A stretch of DNA of 64,000 nucleotides from Bursaphelenchus xylophilus (GCA_904066235.2 CAJFCV020000002.1:744001-808000), one strand, 5' to 3'; numbered from the stretch's first letter, positions 48,301 to 57,181 are shown. Notes: generated from the sequence alone by a model not told the origin. Program-made: numbers and translations.

Positions 48301-51300
48301 AATCATTCGTTTCTTCGCAAAGTGCAATGCAGTTCTAAAAGGAAAAAAATACGCACGGTGCAGAAAAAATTCTCTTGCACAATGCAAGCGAAACTAAATT
48401 CCTAACCGCACAGTGCAATAAATAAATTTTTTTTTGCACTGTGCAATAAACAAAAAAATGTTGACTGAAAAAATATATTGCTCTGTACAATCGAAATAAT
48501 TTTTTTCAGTAAATTTAAGACTATTTTTCTGCGCAATGCGATTTTTTTGGCTTTTGAACTCTTTACTCCACAAAATTTTTCTCGAGTCTTGTCTTCAAAC
48601 TTCAAAAATCGCTTTTCGAACCTTCAAAAATTGTTCGATCCCCTCCTCTCCCACGTTCCAATTTCGATCTGCAATTCGCAAACAATGACCACCTGCTAAT
48701 CCCACAATTCGTCCACAAAAAATTCTTCGCCGTATTGTAGCCGAATCGTGGGGATTAGGGGCGCAAAAAGGGGGGAGAGATTTGAGGCGCTCGGTTAGAG
48801 CAAACAAACCCGGAGCCGCTTGTTTGGCTCTGTAACGTACATATTTGAGTCCTTGAATAGGCTTGGCCCACCGCATGGGCCTGTTCCTTACATTTGGCCA
48901 AAAAAAGTTTTTTTTTAATTTTTGAGAACCTTTGAAAATTCAAAGAATTACCGTAATCGGATCAGGCGATTGTTGATTATTGAGATTACCGTCCCATTCG
49001 GAGGCTATTATCAATTCGTTTTGTATTATAGATTATTGAACAAAACATGTCATCATTTGTCTTTTCGAAGTCTTTTTGAAACACCTAATCTTTACTTCTT
49101 CTACTTATAAATAGGCCGTTTTTCACGAGGTTTTGATTGGATTTTGCCAAAATATCAATGTGTTTTTATCTTTTAAACTACTTAAAATTTTGTAATCTTC
49201 ATATAGATATCCAATTTTTGCCTTAAAGCGATTTTTGGATCCAAATTAGGGCATTTTTTTATCTAGTGTAATATAATTTTTGTTGAATTTGGGGAATTTT
49301 AGAGGTATAATTGCATGATTTGTGCCAATTGTGTATTCTATATCTCTGTTTTTTGTCTGAAATTACTTTTTTATCAAAAAAACATCAATTTTGTCCAGTT
49401 GCAATCAATTTTTTTTTTCGAATTTTTTTTTGGATTTTCTGCAAGACACAATTTTTATATTTTAAAATCATTTAAAAATTTCTAAAATACGATTTCTATT
49501 TATTTGCAGGCCTCCTCCTCCCGTCAACATCTGAATCCTATGAGCTTCTACGAAGCTCAGCATCATTCCACAGTGCCTCGCCGGAAAGGTTCACTAAATG
49601 TGGACTCAGCTCGTGAGCACTCCCAAGAAGGCCGTGATGTCTGTCGATTCCCAAGTCAGTCGAGTATGAGCGGCAGTCTGAACGGCACAAGACGCTTGAG
49701 GGCACCGAGTTCCAGTCGTAGAATGATCTTATTCGGAAAGGTAGGTGGGATCCGGCATGGTGAATATAATTGGTCATAAGTGTTGAAAGAACCGTTCGGT
49801 TTATAAAATCTAGGGCTCATATTAATCCCTGAGACTTGAGCTTTCAGGAAAAAGAGAAAGAACGATTCATCGCGCAACTGGACGCGATCTACAGCGCGAT
49901 TTCCGAAGTCCCCATCCCCTCGTACTTGGACATCACCGAAAAGTTCACCGATCTAGTCAAACCCGAACTTATCACCGAATACAAGGTCCAGAAGCATCAA
50001 GCCGCCATCTGGGAGATCGTAACCACCGAGCACAGTTATATTGTTACGCTCAAAAACATCTGCGATCTGCACACAACGTTGTTGGAGATTCAGAAGGAGA
50101 ATTATTTGACGGACATCAATTCCAAGGACGTTTTCCTAAATTTCTCCGAGATTTATCAGACAACGTTGAACTTCTGGAGGCAGGGGATCTTGCCAATGTT
50201 GCAGCAGTCGAGGTAAGGACGGCTAAAACTTCCATTTTTTCACAAGCTTTCCTCCAACTCCTAGTGTTGAAAGCTCATCGCCGTAGGCGCTTTTTCCATT
50301 AGAACTGACCCCCATGATGTTTACAAACTCTCCCGGATTGTCGCAAGTTTGAAACTGACACCCCCCGTTTCCTCATGCCATTCCAATTGTTTACGAATGT
50401 CAAAAGGCGACGACATTTTTGGGCAGATTCTGTGGGATTTGTGGCGTGCTCACAGAACAGGAGATCCTGTCACGAAAACGCGCACACATTTAGCTTACAT
50501 GTGACCAACCTGCGGTAAAATATTTAGGCATGCTAAATTTAGCAGTTAAATTTGGATTACAGTTTTGGGAAAATTGTAAAAGGGAAAAGCAAAAAGCATA
50601 GATTTTGATTGGATATTAGAGTGCGGAACCTGATCCAGTGGCAAAAAATGTGCCATTTTGCATCCAGGAAGTATCAAAAAATGTGGCAAAATGCTTCCCT
50701 CTCCAAGCGAAAAAACTTTGATTTCAAAAGCGCCTTCTCTTTTTGTGTGGGGAGACCTTCAAAAAAAAGAGTTTTCTCTTGAAAAGGGAGGCATTTTGCC
50801 ACATTTTTGATGCTTCCCGGACGCAAAATGGTATTTTTTTGCCGCTGGATCAGCTCTCTCACTTTAAAAAGGTATTTTCCAAAGCATTTGCGGAAGTGTT
50901 AGCACGATTTTTTTGTCCGGCGGGCTGTCCTTATTTTTAAAAATTTCTCGTAAAAATATTCTGGAATATCTCAGCGGTCCTTGAAAAATGTGAGCTAAGA
51001 TTTTCTATGATTAATATATGGCCTATATGTAGTTTGTACACAAAATTTTATAAAAATTGACTGGTGGCTGGTTGAGAAATTTTCGTTTTTGGTCATTGTT
51101 GAACCCGAAAAATTAACGAAAAATTGATCCTTAAAAAATGGTTGAAAATGAACTGAATTATTTTTGCTACAACCAACAAAAAATTCTACTCATCTTTACC
51201 CATTTCAACACCCCATCTTTCAGGACAACTGGCGACCTTTTGGACGCGACCTGTCTTCAGCAAGCCTTCGCCGACATCCGTCAATGGTCGCGTTGCTACG

Positions 51301-53905
51301 TCGACTTTCAGGTGGAGCAAAACCATTCCCGCAACTACATTACGCACAAAATCAAGCAAGACGAGCAGTTTGCGGATTTCGTCAAATGGACCGAGAGCAT
51401 GCCGTTCTTTAATCGGCAGAAACTCTTGGACGTAATGGCCTTCCCGTTTCAACACTTGACCAGATACTCGTTGTTGCTGCAGACCCTGGAAAAGACAGCT
51501 CTAAATGAAGCGGATTTACGGTGCATTCAGCGGATGAAAGCGCAGACGGATGAGGCCAATCATGAGTTGAATAGATCGCTGAATCTGAATGATTTGAGAG
51601 CGCAATTCCGTTATATTATGAGTCTGTTTGAGAGCTGTGATTATATGGACTTTGATGAGTATGAAAAGGTGAGTCGATTTCTGTGGCTTTTATATGTAAA
51701 ATTCATATAGTGACGGACCCAATCCAGTGGCAAAAAACGTACCATTTTGCATCCGGGAAGCATCAAAAATGTGGCAAAATCTTCCAAGTGAAAAAATTTT
51801 CCTCACAAAAAGAGCGGGCGCGTTTTTGAAGTCGGAATTTTTTCACTTGGAGAGTGAAGCACTTAGCCACATTTTTGATACTTCCCGGGTGCAAAATGGT
51901 ACGCTTTTTGTCACTGGATCAGGTCCCCCACTGCAAATAAACCTAGACGTGGAAGTGTCAAAAAAATGTGGCAAAATGCCTCCCTCTCCAAGTGCAAAAA
52001 CTCCGATATCAAAAACGCACCGTTCCTTTTTGTGAGGGAAGCCCTTCAAAACAAAGTGTTTTTCACTTGGAGAGGGAGGTATTTTGCAGCATTTTTGATG
52101 CTTCCCGGATGCAAAATCGTATGATTTTTGCCACTGGATCACTTCCACCTTATTTAGGGACCCCAAGAATTTTTTGCTATGCCTTTTTTATGGCGTCTAA
52201 TGACCTATAAATAAGCTACGATCAAAAAAATAATCAAAAATTTCCAGGCCACAGACACCAAGCAGCCAATGATAGACCTCCTGTTGCCGATGCCAATGAT
52301 CCCCCACCCCATGCATCGCCATCTCATCCGCCGGGGCGACCTCAAATTCAAGGAGTCCAAGTCGGCGCCCAAGATCGAGGTGCACGTCTTCCTCTTCACC
52401 GACATGTTCCTCATCTGCAAGTTCGGGCGGCGCGACAAACTGCGGGTGGTGCGGCCGCCCATTCACATCACCAGCATGCGCTATCGGGTGTTCATGGACA
52501 GCAGCAATGGGTTTTATTTGATGAGTTATGACAATTTCAATGTCTGCATCAACTTCTTGACGTTCTTCACGCAGACCGAAGAGGATGCCAAGAAATGGAT
52601 CGACTTTTTCGATTTCGCGCAGGGAGAGTTCTTGAAGCTGAAGAATGCCATGGTTTATGCGCCTTGTAGGTTGAGGAAGACGGGATTTTTTGGGGGTTTC
52701 TTGATTTTTTAGAGCTCAAAAATTATGAATTTAGAGATAAATCTTAAGCATCAAGACATGATTTTTTTAAAATTTTAGGATTTTTCGGCAAAAGTTTTAA
52801 AAAATGTTTTCAGCCCTTTTATTTTGTTCGTTATCCACTATATTCCCTTCCGAATCCCAAGTTAATTTCACTGTTGTTTGTAGATTCCCATTCAATGTCG
52901 GTGACGTCGAACACATTCCCCCGTAACAGTGACTTCTCTCCCGAAAGCATGGCCTTGTATCATCGAAAGAGCCATAGTATGGACTCTCAAGCTCTGGCAC
53001 AACAGCAGAGTACGTTTAGTGGTTCTATTGTGTTTTTTATGGCAGTTGATAATTATGTGATTTGTCATCATTTTTTTTAAATTTTAAAAAACCCAAAATT
53101 AGAGGTATTCGAAAGTTTTTAGTTTTTTTTGAAATTTTCAAAGGAAAATATCCGCTTCCGGATTTGATTTATGAACTTTTAGGGATTAGTAGATGTAAAA
53201 ATATAAAAAAATAGGGAAATTTTAGTCATTATGACATGTTTTTTAGACTTTTTAAAACTTGAATATTCCAAATTCGAAAAATTTTTGTTTCTGTCGTAAA
53301 TTTTTTTACAGTGAAAAATTTTTGATTTCTTGGTCTTAATTATAACAATCTATGCTTTCAGATGGTCTCCGAAAAGAGTCCGAGATCGCATCCGCCGAGC
53401 AGCTCGACCGCCGCGGCTTCGACCAACACCCTCCAATTCCCCATCCAAAGCCGCAAAAGATCCTGGTCGACGACGATCCCGGGCTCCAAATCTCCCCGGA
53501 CTCTTGCGCCTCCGCACTCGTCGCCGTCCCTCCATTGATGATGAATTCAACAACATCGACCGGCGAGTCTTCTCGATGCAACACCCCGGTTACACCGAGC
53601 GGGGACTCGCCAACTTCGGGCCGAAATACCGGCCGTCGGTTTGAGAAGAGATATCACACGGTGAGCGGAGAGTGTGATGCGGCCAAGAGCACGGCGTTTA
53701 ATGCGGGAGTCATTGGGCAGAACATTGTGAAAAGGTTCTCGTGGAATGTGGGAAGTCAGAGGAAAATCAGCAACAAATTGAATGACACTGTAAATGTAAG
53801 TGGTTTGGGGGTGGATTGGTGAATGTAGGGATAAAATTGTTGGTGAAAAAAGGATTTAGGGGGACTGGGAATTAAAAAAAATTTTTTTTTTGAAATTCCG
53901 GGATC

Positions 53906-53937
<32 letters not shown>

Positions 53938-56533
53938 GAAATTCCGGGTCAACAAAACATTTCTTTTCAAATTCCAGGATCAAAAAAATATTTTTTTATA
54001 CTCCGGGATCATAAAATTTTTTTTTTTTTTTTTGAAATTCCGGGATCAAAAAAATTTTTTTTTTGAGAGATGACTTTCTTGAGGCTAAAATAAGCCTTCA
54101 AATCCCAAATCCCATCTATCCCACGATTCTAAAATGTGCAAAAATGGGCTAATTAACAATAAGACGCCATGGAAAATCAAAAAAAAAATCAAACTTTGGA
54201 AACTTCCAACCATAAAATTTTTTGGCCTTTCTACCGAAATAAAGGCGATTTTTGTAAAAATCCATACATGTTCAGTCCCAATTTTAATTCAATTTGCATT
54301 CCGAAGATTCCCAGAGAGCGTAATTAACATCTGCGATTACGATTCGTGGAATTCCTCATCAAATCCCACTCTTCCCTTTGATGTTTTCGCCGATGAGTTT
54401 TGAGGTCGTTTAACCGGTTTAATGAGAGCAAAAGAAGGAAAGAATGTCAAGGTCGGGCAAACGCCCGATTCATAAATTTGAATTCGAGAGAGAGAGGGGA
54501 GAGATTTATCGACGGGATTTCGAAGAAATTTTTCCGAAATGACATTGATCATGGGGCTTGAAGGGCTCAAAATGAAGGGGAAATCACAAAAAAAAAGATT
54601 TTTTTTTGTAAAATACGAGTGCTGGAAATTAATTCTTATGTAAATATAAAAAAAACGAATTGTAAAAACAGTAAAAACAAACAACAAAAGAAAAAAAATC
54701 AAAAAAAAAACCCAAATTTCCAGCAAAAAATCAACCAAAATATACAAGGAAGTACCCCAAGTGCGACGCTCAGATTTTCTTTAAATTTTGCACACACGTC
54801 GGTCATGAACTAAATATCAATTTCTGAAAGTTTTAGCTCGCGCTTTGCAAGCGCCACCGAGATATTGAACGATCTTTACCGCCGAGAGAGCACACTAAAA
54901 GTGGAGAGCGGTCAGAGAAAAGAAACATTTTTTGGCCATAACTTTGCTAGCTTTGTGCGGAAAAAATTCATTTTTTGTGGAAATATTACCACCTATGGTA
55001 GAAATTGACATGAAACTTTTCATGCCAAAATTCGGCAAAAAGTGTCAAATTTTCGCCGACTTTCGATCTAAAAATCTCGGTTGTTTTTGCAAAGCGCGAG
55101 CTAGGATTCTCGCATATATTTCAGAAAAAATTTTTCTAAATTTATGCCAAATTTCATCAAAATCTGAGCGTCGCACTTGGGGTACTTCCCTTGTTAGTAT
55201 GAAGTCCTATTTTCCTTTTGTTAGTTGAAAAATTCAAAAATTTTGTGGTCTATAAACCGCGAGCTAGGTCCTTGCTCTCTAGTTTGTCATTTCTAACCCA
55301 AATTCTTTCCAGAAAACCTCGCTCGGCAATCGGCGCTTCAGCCAGTCGACCACCGAGTCCAGCGATTCGTTTGGCTCCTCTACTTCGGGCATATCCTCCT
55401 CCTCCTCGCACGACAACCACAACATCCACCACTCCAACGACGAGCTCCTCAACTCGAACATTTCCCGAGTCCGAATCGACGAAATGTCCGAACTCTCGCA
55501 TCACCACATCCACAGTCGCAACAGCTCCACGCAAAGTCATAATGGGACGTTGAGGGACGAGAACCGCACAATTTCGCTGAATGTGAACGAGGATATCCGC
55601 GAAGAGGAGCAGAATATCAGCCCGAATCCGTCGGAGAAGCCTCCGCCGCTGCCGCACGGGCCTCCGCCGGATACGGAGAGCTCGTCGAGCGATGGGGAGA
55701 ATGTGGAGAACAAGAATGTGCAGAGAAATGGGAAGAAGCTGCAGCATCAGCAGCAGATCAGTCAAGGAGAGGAGCTGGAGAAGTTCATGCATCATGATTC
55801 GCAGACCGACTTGTTCAAGCTCATCTTGAGCGACGATGTGGACACTTCGTAAGTTGTTTCGCTAATCGGGCAAAGGAATTGGACGATTGGAAAGTTTGGT
55901 AGTACTGTAAAATAAAATTTTTTTTTTAATTTTTTTCCATGAATACTCGATTTATAGGTTTTTGATGGTGCTTATTTCGAAAACCATGTTAACTTTTCCT
56001 ATCGTACTAAATAGTACTATATGATACTATGTAGTACGAAGTGAAAATTTGGCATTTGGCCTTTAGTGGTGTTGTCCTGACGCCTAATACCGCTATTTTC
56101 ACCTCGTACTATATAGTATCAGATAGTACTAAATAGCACCAATTTTTTAAAACGTGTTTTTGAACAGTACTAAGCATCCAAGCAACACCATTCAAAAGCC
56201 ATTTTTTCACTTTGTACTGCATAGTATCAGATAGTACCATATAGTACTAGAGGAAAAGTTAACATGATTTTCGAAATCAGCACCATCGAAAACCCCTAAA
56301 TCGAGTATTTATGAAAAAATTTTCAAAAAGTACTACTTTACAGTACTACTTAAGGAAAAAAGTAACAGTCAAAAAAACGAATGTCATTTTCGCAATCAGC
56401 ACCATCGATTATCCTAATTTCGAGATTTGCATCGGAGAAAAATAATACTTTTCGGTTTCCCCAATCGTTCAACTCCGTCGGACATACTGTTTTTTACTAA
56501 AAATTTAATTTTTTTTATTTCAGAATTGTCTAA
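39167..56533 (+). CDS. PLEKHG5: PLEKHG5-type Rho guanine nucleotide exchange factor (10 exons)
   Basis: Predicted coding exons are 39167-39375, 47322-47666, 49510-49740, 49848-50212, 51224-51668, 52248-52665, 52884-53009, 53362-53795, 55313-55848 and 56524-56533; every junction keeps frame. From the ATG at 39250 this gives about 1011 residues, close to human PLEKHG5. Domains in order are a ubiquitin-like Ras-binding domain (residues ~22-100, split between exons 1 and 2), a Ser-rich linker, DH (~285-490), PH (~515-640), a Ser/Thr/Pro-rich tail, and the C-terminal DDVDTSIV, a class I PDZ ligand. Known family role: activating RhoA at membranes and junctions, with vertebrate Syx binding MUPP1/PATJ through its PDZ ligand. 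DH features visible are IWEIVTTEHSYIVTLK (CR1) and FPFQHLTRYSLLLQTL (CR3-like, which usually reads P.QR..KY). The PH segment has VVRPPIHI and the terminal KKWIDFFDFA helix. The 5' end is uncertain: the ATG at 39250 fits a trans-spliced start after TTTCAG, but an upstream exon is possible. Introns 1 (7.9 kb), 2 and 8 are loaded with repeats. Confidence 0.9.
39514..39874. mobile_element. Family A MITE, copy 8 (compound)
   Basis: About 360 bp, longer than the usual 230. A left end and centre (39514-39700) run into a second left-centre segment (about 39705-39770) and then one right half ending CAGGCCCGCCACTG before TA. It looks like two copies recombined, or one inserted in another with loss. Confidence 0.82.
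41395..41616. mobile_element. Family A MITE, copy 9
   Basis: Left end TAGTGGGGGACCTGATCCAG; right end CTGGATCATTTCCGTCACTG before TA. A short deletion removes the usual GCAAAATGGTACG part near the right end. Confidence 0.87.
42494..43470 (-). pseudogene. Degenerate Tc1/mariner transposase
   Basis: Minus-strand pieces in shifting frames resemble a mariner transposase. From N to C they are a paired-like helix-turn-helix segment followed by SQLLTDKIKPARLKKCRKF (43409-43150), a segment GEICASGKNSEIFVDQEGKI (around 42990-42905), the catalytic-core motif SPDLNPMD (around 42735), and the C-terminal RHKSWESQ region (to about 42540). Stops and frameshifts lie between the pieces. The first two catalytic acidic positions could not be placed. 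It cannot encode an active enzyme. Confidence 0.8.
43572..43726. mobile_element. Family C MITE, copy 3, nested in the mariner relic
   Basis: Left end TCGGTCTGTCGGG, right end CCCGACAGACTGA, flanked by TA on both sides, with paired CGGCGGATCGTCG and CGACAATCCGCCG arms. It sits near the 5' end of the transposase relic, so it arrived after that element. Confidence 0.9.
44036..44290. mobile_element. Family A MITE, copy 10
   Basis: CAGTGGGGCACCTGATCCAG at the left and CTGGATCAGGTCTCCCTACTG at the right, between TA dinucleotides. The centre contains extra bases (TTTTTTGAATTGGCTC). Confidence 0.88.
46500..46800. promoter_or_regulatory. Candidate intronic regulatory block
   Basis: A repeat-free, GC-richer island in intron 1 about 0.6 kb before RhoGEF exon 2. 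It carries GTGGGCGTGGCC (a KLF/Sp1-like GC box) at about 46594-46605 and the octamer ATGCAAAT at 46612-46619. Frames are open on both strands, but none has splice support. It could be an enhancer or an internal promoter; this is inference. Confidence 0.3.
47322..47666 (+). CDS. PLEKHG5: RhoGEF exon 2: rest of Ras-binding domain
   Basis: Acceptor TTTCCAG, donor GTAATT; phase 0 at both ends. It encodes IEVIAGRTLIDTLTPFLTQN and on to QRLNIRPKQM, completing the ubiquitin-like fold. Then comes a linker rich in Ser, Asn and Thr, ending VRSLDEHDTAHLIPYHEK. GC content is clearly above the flanking introns. Confidence 0.9.
47690..48450. repeat. GCACAGTGCGA minisatellite, locus 2 (RhoGEF intron 2)
   Basis: About 20 units of roughly 27 bp, each TTCTGCACAGTGCGAAAA plus a T run. 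Units become irregular after 48180 (GCACGGTGCG, GCACTGTGCG). The long minus-strand frames over 47575-48260 are translations of the repeat, not a gene. The core is the same as at 36006-36390 but inverted. Confidence 0.92.
48451..49509 (+). other. Rest of RhoGEF intron 2
   Basis: No nested gene was recognised. A unique GC-richer stretch lies at 48640-48880 with overlapping frames on both strands; the remainder is T-rich. The intron ends TTTGCAG at 49509. Confidence 0.4.
49510..49740 (+). CDS. PLEKHG5: RhoGEF exon 3: Ser-rich linker
   Basis: Acceptor TTTGCAG, donor GTAGGT, phase 0. It encodes 77 residues beginning ASSSRQHLNPMSFYEAQHHS and ending SSSRRMILFGK. Clusters of basic residues and serines (e.g. 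VPRRKGSL, RRLRAPSSSRR) suggest phosphorylation or membrane contact. No folded domain is evident. Confidence 0.88.
49848..50212 (+). CDS. PLEKHG5: RhoGEF exon 4: start of DH domain
   Basis: Acceptor CTTTCAG, donor GTAAGG; starts in phase 0 and ends two bases into an Arg codon. After a helical lead (EKEKERFIAQLDAIYSAI) the DH domain opens with QAAIWEIVTTEHSYIVTLKN, the first conserved DH region with its Glu. The exon runs to ILPMLQQSR. Confidence 0.92.
50213..51223 (+). other. RhoGEF intron 4
   Basis: It contains one family A element at 50619-50865 and ends ATCTTTCAG. No other feature was recognised. Confidence 0.6.
50619..50865. mobile_element. Family A MITE, copy 11
   Basis: Left end GAGTGCGGAACCTGATCCAG, right end CTGGATCAGCTCTCTCACTT; the outermost bases have decayed. 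The arms pair as in other copies. It lies in RhoGEF intron 4. Confidence 0.87.
51224..51668 (+). CDS. PLEKHG5: RhoGEF exon 5: core and end of DH domain
   Basis: It joins exon 4 in frame (SR|TTGDLLDATCLQQAF) and ends in phase 0 at DFDEYEK before GTGAGT. It includes WTESMPFFNRQKLLDVMAFP and FQHLTRYSLLLQTLEK, the main GTPase-contacting DH helices. Most DH domains have QR..KYPLL here; this one has HLTRYSLL, a modest departure. Confidence 0.92.
51709..51935. mobile_element. Family A MITE, copy 12
   Basis: Begins TAGTGACGGACCCAATCCAG and ends CTGGATCAGGTCCCCCACTG, with a deletion in the left arm. It lies in RhoGEF intron 5 (51669-52247), only 40 bp after the donor. Confidence 0.87.
51950..52150. 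mobile_element. Family A MITE, copy 13 (tips missing)
   Basis: It begins inside the left arm (GGAAGTGTCAAAAAAATGTG) and ends CCACTGGATCACTTCCACC. It lies immediately after copy 12 in the same intron, so intron 5 is mostly MITE. Confidence 0.85.
52248..52665 (+). CDS. PLEKHG5: RhoGEF exon 6: PH domain
   Basis: Acceptor TTTCCAG, donor GTAGGT; starts in phase 0 and ends one base into a codon. It encodes the PH domain that normally follows DH: HLIRRGDLKFKESKSAPKIE, VHVFLFTDMFLICKFGR, KLRVVRPPIHITSM, and the closing helix EEDAKKWIDFFDFAQGEFLK. The VVRPP segment resembles the same place in vertebrate PLEKHG5. This is the most GC-rich exon. Confidence 0.92.
52884..53009 (+). CDS. PLEKHG5: RhoGEF exon 7: Ser-rich tail segment
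   Basis: Acceptor TTTGTAG (a T in place of the usual C), donor GTACGT. It encodes 42 residues including SVTSNTFPRNSDFSP and YHRKSHSMDSQALAQQQS. Both phases agree with the neighbouring exons. A damaged partial copy lies downstream at 56893-56965. Confidence 0.85.
53362..53795 (+). CDS. PLEKHG5: RhoGEF exon 8: Ser/Thr/Pro-rich tail
   Basis: Acceptor GCTTTCAG, donor GTAAGT; ends in phase 0. It contains PPIPHPKPQK, STTSTGESSRCNTPVTPSGD and VKRFSWNVGSQRKISN, the last a possible 14-3-3 or basophilic kinase site (RFSW). No folded domain was recognised. Overlapping frames on other strands reflect GC-rich codons. Confidence 0.88.
53870..54070. repeat. GAAATTCCGGGATCAAAA plus T-run array
   Basis: About five irregular units of (GAAA)TTCCGGGATCAAAA followed by runs of 9 to over 25 T. 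Run lengths may be unreliable because long homopolymers are prone to sequencing error. Confidence 0.8.
54746..55196. mobile_element. Family B element, copy 11
   Basis: Left end CAAGGAAGTACCCCAAGTGC; right end GCACTTGGGGTACTTCCCTTG. Orientation is as for copy 5, and all internal blocks are present. It lies in RhoGEF intron 8, 116 bp before the next acceptor. Confidence 0.9.
55313..55848 (+). CDS. PLEKHG5: RhoGEF exon 9: low-complexity C-terminal tail
   Basis: Acceptor TTTCCAG, donor GTAAGT. It encodes about 178 residues: a Ser run (STSGISSSSSHDNHNIHHSN), a proline stretch (EKPPPLPHGPPPDT, a possible SH3 ligand) and an acidic end, QTDLFKLILSDDVDT. It stops two bases into the Ser codon. If the intron were retained the next codon would be TAA, giving ...DDVDTS. 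Confidence 0.9.
55895..56400. mobile_element. Foldback element in RhoGEF intron 9
   Basis: The left arm (about 55900-56050) is repeated in reverse complement at about 56210-56350: AGTACTGTAAAATAAA, TGATGGTGCTTATTTCGAAA and TGTTAACTTTTCCT all have partners. GTACTATATAGTA-like short palindromes occur four or more times. It lies entirely within the intron before the 10-nt last exon. Confidence 0.75.
56524..56533 (+). CDS. PLEKHG5: RhoGEF exon 10: micro-exon completing the PDZ ligand
   Basis: After TTTTATTTCAG the bases A ATT GTC TAA complete the split Ser codon and add Ile-Val-stop, giving DDVDTSIV. [ST]-x-hydrophobic at the end is the class I PDZ-binding pattern, and vertebrate PLEKHG5 also ends in a PDZ ligand. 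The acceptor is canonical and the frame fits without adjustment. Transcript proof is lacking. Confidence 0.75.
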
Positions 56534-56855
56534 ACACAACAAAAACCCGTTTTGTTCCATCCTCGATGCAAACAGTTTGACCACAATAACCGAGTATTGC
56601 TCAACTGCCCCCAAACACCTCATCATCCACGAATATTTTTACTTCAGCGCACATTTCCATAGTCCAATTAGTCTTTCAAATAATTATCTAATATTATATT
56701 ATCATACCCGATTATTCGTCTGCTCCCCCAGTAATAAGCACAAAATTCTATTGTAAAATTGGAGAAAACTTGCCAAATCTTTCTTTCCGAATTTTTTGAT
56801 GTAAATTTACAGCTTTTTTGATGTTGCATTTTTTTTTGATTCCATGAATTTGAAA

Positions 56856-56867
56856 AATAAAATAAAT
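56856..56867 (+). terminator. Candidate RhoGEF polyadenylation signals
   Basis: Two overlapping AATAAA words (AAAATAAAATAAAT) lie about 325 nt after the stop at 56531-56533. They mark a plausible 3' end about 60 nt before the stray exon 7 copy. Confidence 0.45.
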
Positions 56868-56892
56868 AATGTAAAAACGAGTGGGATTGTTT

Positions 56893-56965
56893 CTCCTATG
56901 GCATCGCAAGAGCCATAGCTGTGGATTCTCAAGCGCTGGCACATCAACGGAGTGCGTCTTCGAGG
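56893..56965 (+). pseudogene. Partial, broken copy of RhoGEF exon 7
   Basis: GCATCGCAAGAGCCATAG, GATTCTCAAGCGCTGGCACA and CGGAGTGCGT align with exon 7 bases 52955-53013 (CATCGAAAGAGCCATAG, GACTCTCAAGCTCTGGCACA, CAGAGTACGT). One extra base near CTGTGG shifts the frame, and a stop follows. Similarity continues into the intron side of the donor, so this is a genomic duplication, not a retrocopy. Confidence 0.8.
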
Positions 56966-57069
56966 TGGTGCTGTTCCCCTACATTAAAACAGACACTCCA
57001 ATTGTCAAGGCATACATAAGAGTTTTCTAAAAGCGCAGAGTTTTGAGGCTTCTCTCTGACCGTCACTCC

Positions 57070-57181
57070 TTGTGCTCTTTTGCATCCGGGAAGTGTCGAA
57101 AAATATAGCAAAATACCTCCCTCTCCAAGTGAAAAAACTCCGTTTTGAAGGGAGCGTCCTTTCGCTCATAAAAAGGACGTC
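57070..57181. mobile_element. Family A MITE fragment
   Basis: The left arm and centre only: TTTTGCATCCGGGAAGTGTC to CGTCCTTTCGCTCATAAAAA. The right half is absent. Confidence 0.75.

Larger units (their letters stand above)
53796..55312 (+). other. RhoGEF intron 8
   Basis: The intron holds a low-complexity CCGGGATC/T-run array (53870-54070), a unique stretch, and one family B element (54746-55196). The minus frame 54337-54747 has no domain. The acceptor is CTTTCCAG. Confidence 0.6.

Noticed and set aside
55250..55795. 181-codon minus-strand frame
   Set aside because: Antisense shadow of RhoGEF exon 9; the plus-strand reading joins the neighbouring exons in phase and completes the protein.
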